From NCBI GenBank assembly GCA_946494435.1, contig CAMMBO010000052.1, forward strand, positions 1 through 5,815: DNA of 5,815 nt. Reading direction: 5' to 3'. The notes under the pieces are model-generated. The model searched no databases. It had not been told where the DNA came from and was given only the letters and a program-made list of their open reading frames with translations. Below are positions 4,904-5,815 of the stretch, piece after piece; positions within the stretch are counted from its first letter, which is position 1; every line of letters begins with the position of its first letter. Source of the stretch: an uncultured Mycoplasmatota bacterium (GTDB lineage: Bacteria; Bacillota_I; Bacilli_A; RF39; UBA660). The position numbers were made by a program, and so were the translations under genes.

Positions 4904-5815
4904 ATGAATGAAGTTGTTACAAAAGAAAATATAAAAATAGAAGATATGATTTATGAAATAAGAGGTAAGCAAGTAATGCTAGATAGTGACTTGGCAATAT
5001 TATATGAATGTGCTAATGGGACAAAAACAATTAATCAAGCAGTAAAAAGGAACATTAATAGATTCCCTAATGATTTTTATTTTCAGCTAGAAACAGAAGA
5101 ATTCTTAAACTTGAAGTCCCAAATTGGGACTTCAAGTTGGAATAACTATGGAGGAACTCGTAAACTACCCTATGTTTTTACAGAGCAAGGTGTAGCAATG
5201 TTAGCTACCGTTCTTAGAACAGATATTGCTTCAGAGATGAGTGTTGCTATTATGAGAGCCTTTGTAACTATGAGAAAATATATCTCTACAAATTTGCTTG
5301 AACAAAAATATATAAATAATATGGTGCTAGAACATGATTGTCAAATTAAATTATTAAAAGGTTCGTTTCAAAAAATAGAAGAAAAGAAAAAAGTTAATGA
5401 AATCTATTTTAACGGCCAAATTTATGATGCTTATTCTAAAATACAAGAGATATTTAAAAGTGCTAATAAGAGACTTGTAATAATAGATGCTTATGCAGAC
5501 AATACAATACTAGATATTGTAAAAAGATTAAAGATAGAAGTAATAATTATAACTAAACCTAATAATCTACTTACTAAACAAGATGTTGAAAAATATAATA
5601 AACAATATAACAACTTAACTGTTATATATAATAATACCTTTCATGATAGGTACTTTATCTTAGATGATGAGATTATCTATCACTGTGGAGCCAGTATAAA
5701 TAGAATAGGTTATAAAACATTTTCTATTACCTTAATAGGAGATGAAGATGTAAAAAATACTTTAATAGACCTGTTCGGCAAGGTTATTGAACAAAATAGT
5801 CAAAATATGATATCA
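4904..5815 (+). CDS. ORF6N-domain protein with C-terminal HDR/GAS module (3' end outside window)
   Basis: 304 codons are open to the window end, so the stop is missing. The ATG at 4904 follows GGAGG (4891-4895) by eight bases. Residues about 12-125 form an ORF6N (KilA-N-associated) DNA-binding domain: YEIRGKQVMLDSDLAILYE, VKRNINRFPNDFYFQL, then RKLPYVFTEQGVAMLATVLRT and a helix IMRAFVTMRKYI. A coiled-coil-like linker (131-165) leads to a C-terminal module: YFNGQIYDAYSKIQEIF, LVIIDAYAD, then FHDRYFILDD (247-256) and YHCGASINRIGYKTF (259-273). This resembles the phospholipase-D-like half seen behind many ORF6N domains, with a His-Asp-Arg in place of HKD and SINRIG where SLKDLG is usual. ORF6N proteins occur in phages as antirepressors and in genomic islands; the role here is not known. 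The promoter carries several palindromes, suggesting tight control. Confidence 0.85.
   Translation, partial: MNEVVTKENIKIEDMIYEIRGKQVMLDSDLAILYECANGTKTINQAVKRNINRFPNDFYFQLETEEFLNLKSQIGTSSWNNYGGTRKLPYVFTEQGVAMLATVLRTDIASEMSVAIMRAFVTMRKYISTNLLEQKYINNMVLEHDCQIKLLKGSFQKIEEKKKVNEIYFNGQIYDAYSKIQEIFKSANKRLVIIDAYADNTILDIVKRLKIEVIIITKPNNLLTKQDVEKYNKQYNNLTVIYNNTFHDRYFILDDEIIYHCGASINRIGYKTFSITLIGDEDVKNTLIDLFGKVIEQNSQNMIS
5108..5138 (+). repeat. Perfect 15-base inverted repeat inside the ORF6N gene
   Basis: AACTTGAAGTCCCAA (5108-5122), one central A, and its exact reverse complement (5124-5138). It covers codons 69-79 (NLKSQIGTSSW), at the edge of the ORF6N domain. RNA or single-stranded DNA would form a strong hairpin here, the most GC-containing one in this part of the window. 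Confidence 0.85.

Noticed and set aside
1..5815. Genome-wide recoding of TAA/TAG as glutamine
   Set aside because: ackA, tnpA and the RT end in TAA or TAG at expected or plausible ends, and glutamines in ackA and the ORF6N protein use CAA/CAG. Two nonsense changes are simpler.

Overview
The window is AT-rich, with I/K/N/Y-rich proteins, A-rich Shine-Dalgarno sites of the AGGAGG type and TATAAT/TTGAC-like promoters. It also carries a typical single-domain-type acetate kinase. This points to a low-GC Bacillota chromosome (Bacilli, Erysipelotrichia or a Mollicutes-like gut relative). That placement is inferred from composition and protein flavour, not from a marker gene. All genes supported here read on the + strand.

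Layout. (a) 1-811: the 3' part of a small gene for an Avd-like four-helix-bundle protein, interrupted by a single-gene IS200/IS605-family element (about 107-710) with its own TnpA and subterminal hairpins. (b) 780-1730: a reverse transcriptase with intact catalytic motifs and the IGxxxSQ signature of diversity-generating retroelement (DGR) enzymes. It overlaps the end of the broken four-helix gene. No template or variable repeat was found. (c) 1731-1965: 235 bases without a gene, holding near-identical 16-base repeats, small hairpins and a promoter. (d) 1984-2856: a PD-(D/E)XK (Rpn/PDDEXK_2-type) nuclease gene cut by one in-frame TAG. (e) 2869-3468: an unrecognised gene of about 199 codons cut by one in-frame TAA. 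(f) 3525-4709: a complete ackA with its own promoter and a strong terminator. (g) 4743-4903: a regulatory region with two TTACGA-N4-TCGTRA palindromes, a promoter and a further palindrome. (h) 4904-5815: an ORF6N-domain protein with a C-terminal HDR/GAS module, cut by the window end, carrying a perfect 15-base-arm inverted repeat inside its coding sequence.

How it fits together. The first 3.5 kb looks like a decaying accessory island: an IS in one gene and nonsense codons in two others, next to an RT that has lost its upstream partner and may be shortened at its C-terminus. ackA is the one clear core metabolic gene. The ORF6N gene restarts accessory or phage-like content behind a palindrome-rich promoter. 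The best candidate for an unusual system is the four-helix-protein plus RT pair. It looks like a DGR-type cassette inactivated, or at least uncoupled, by the IS insertion.
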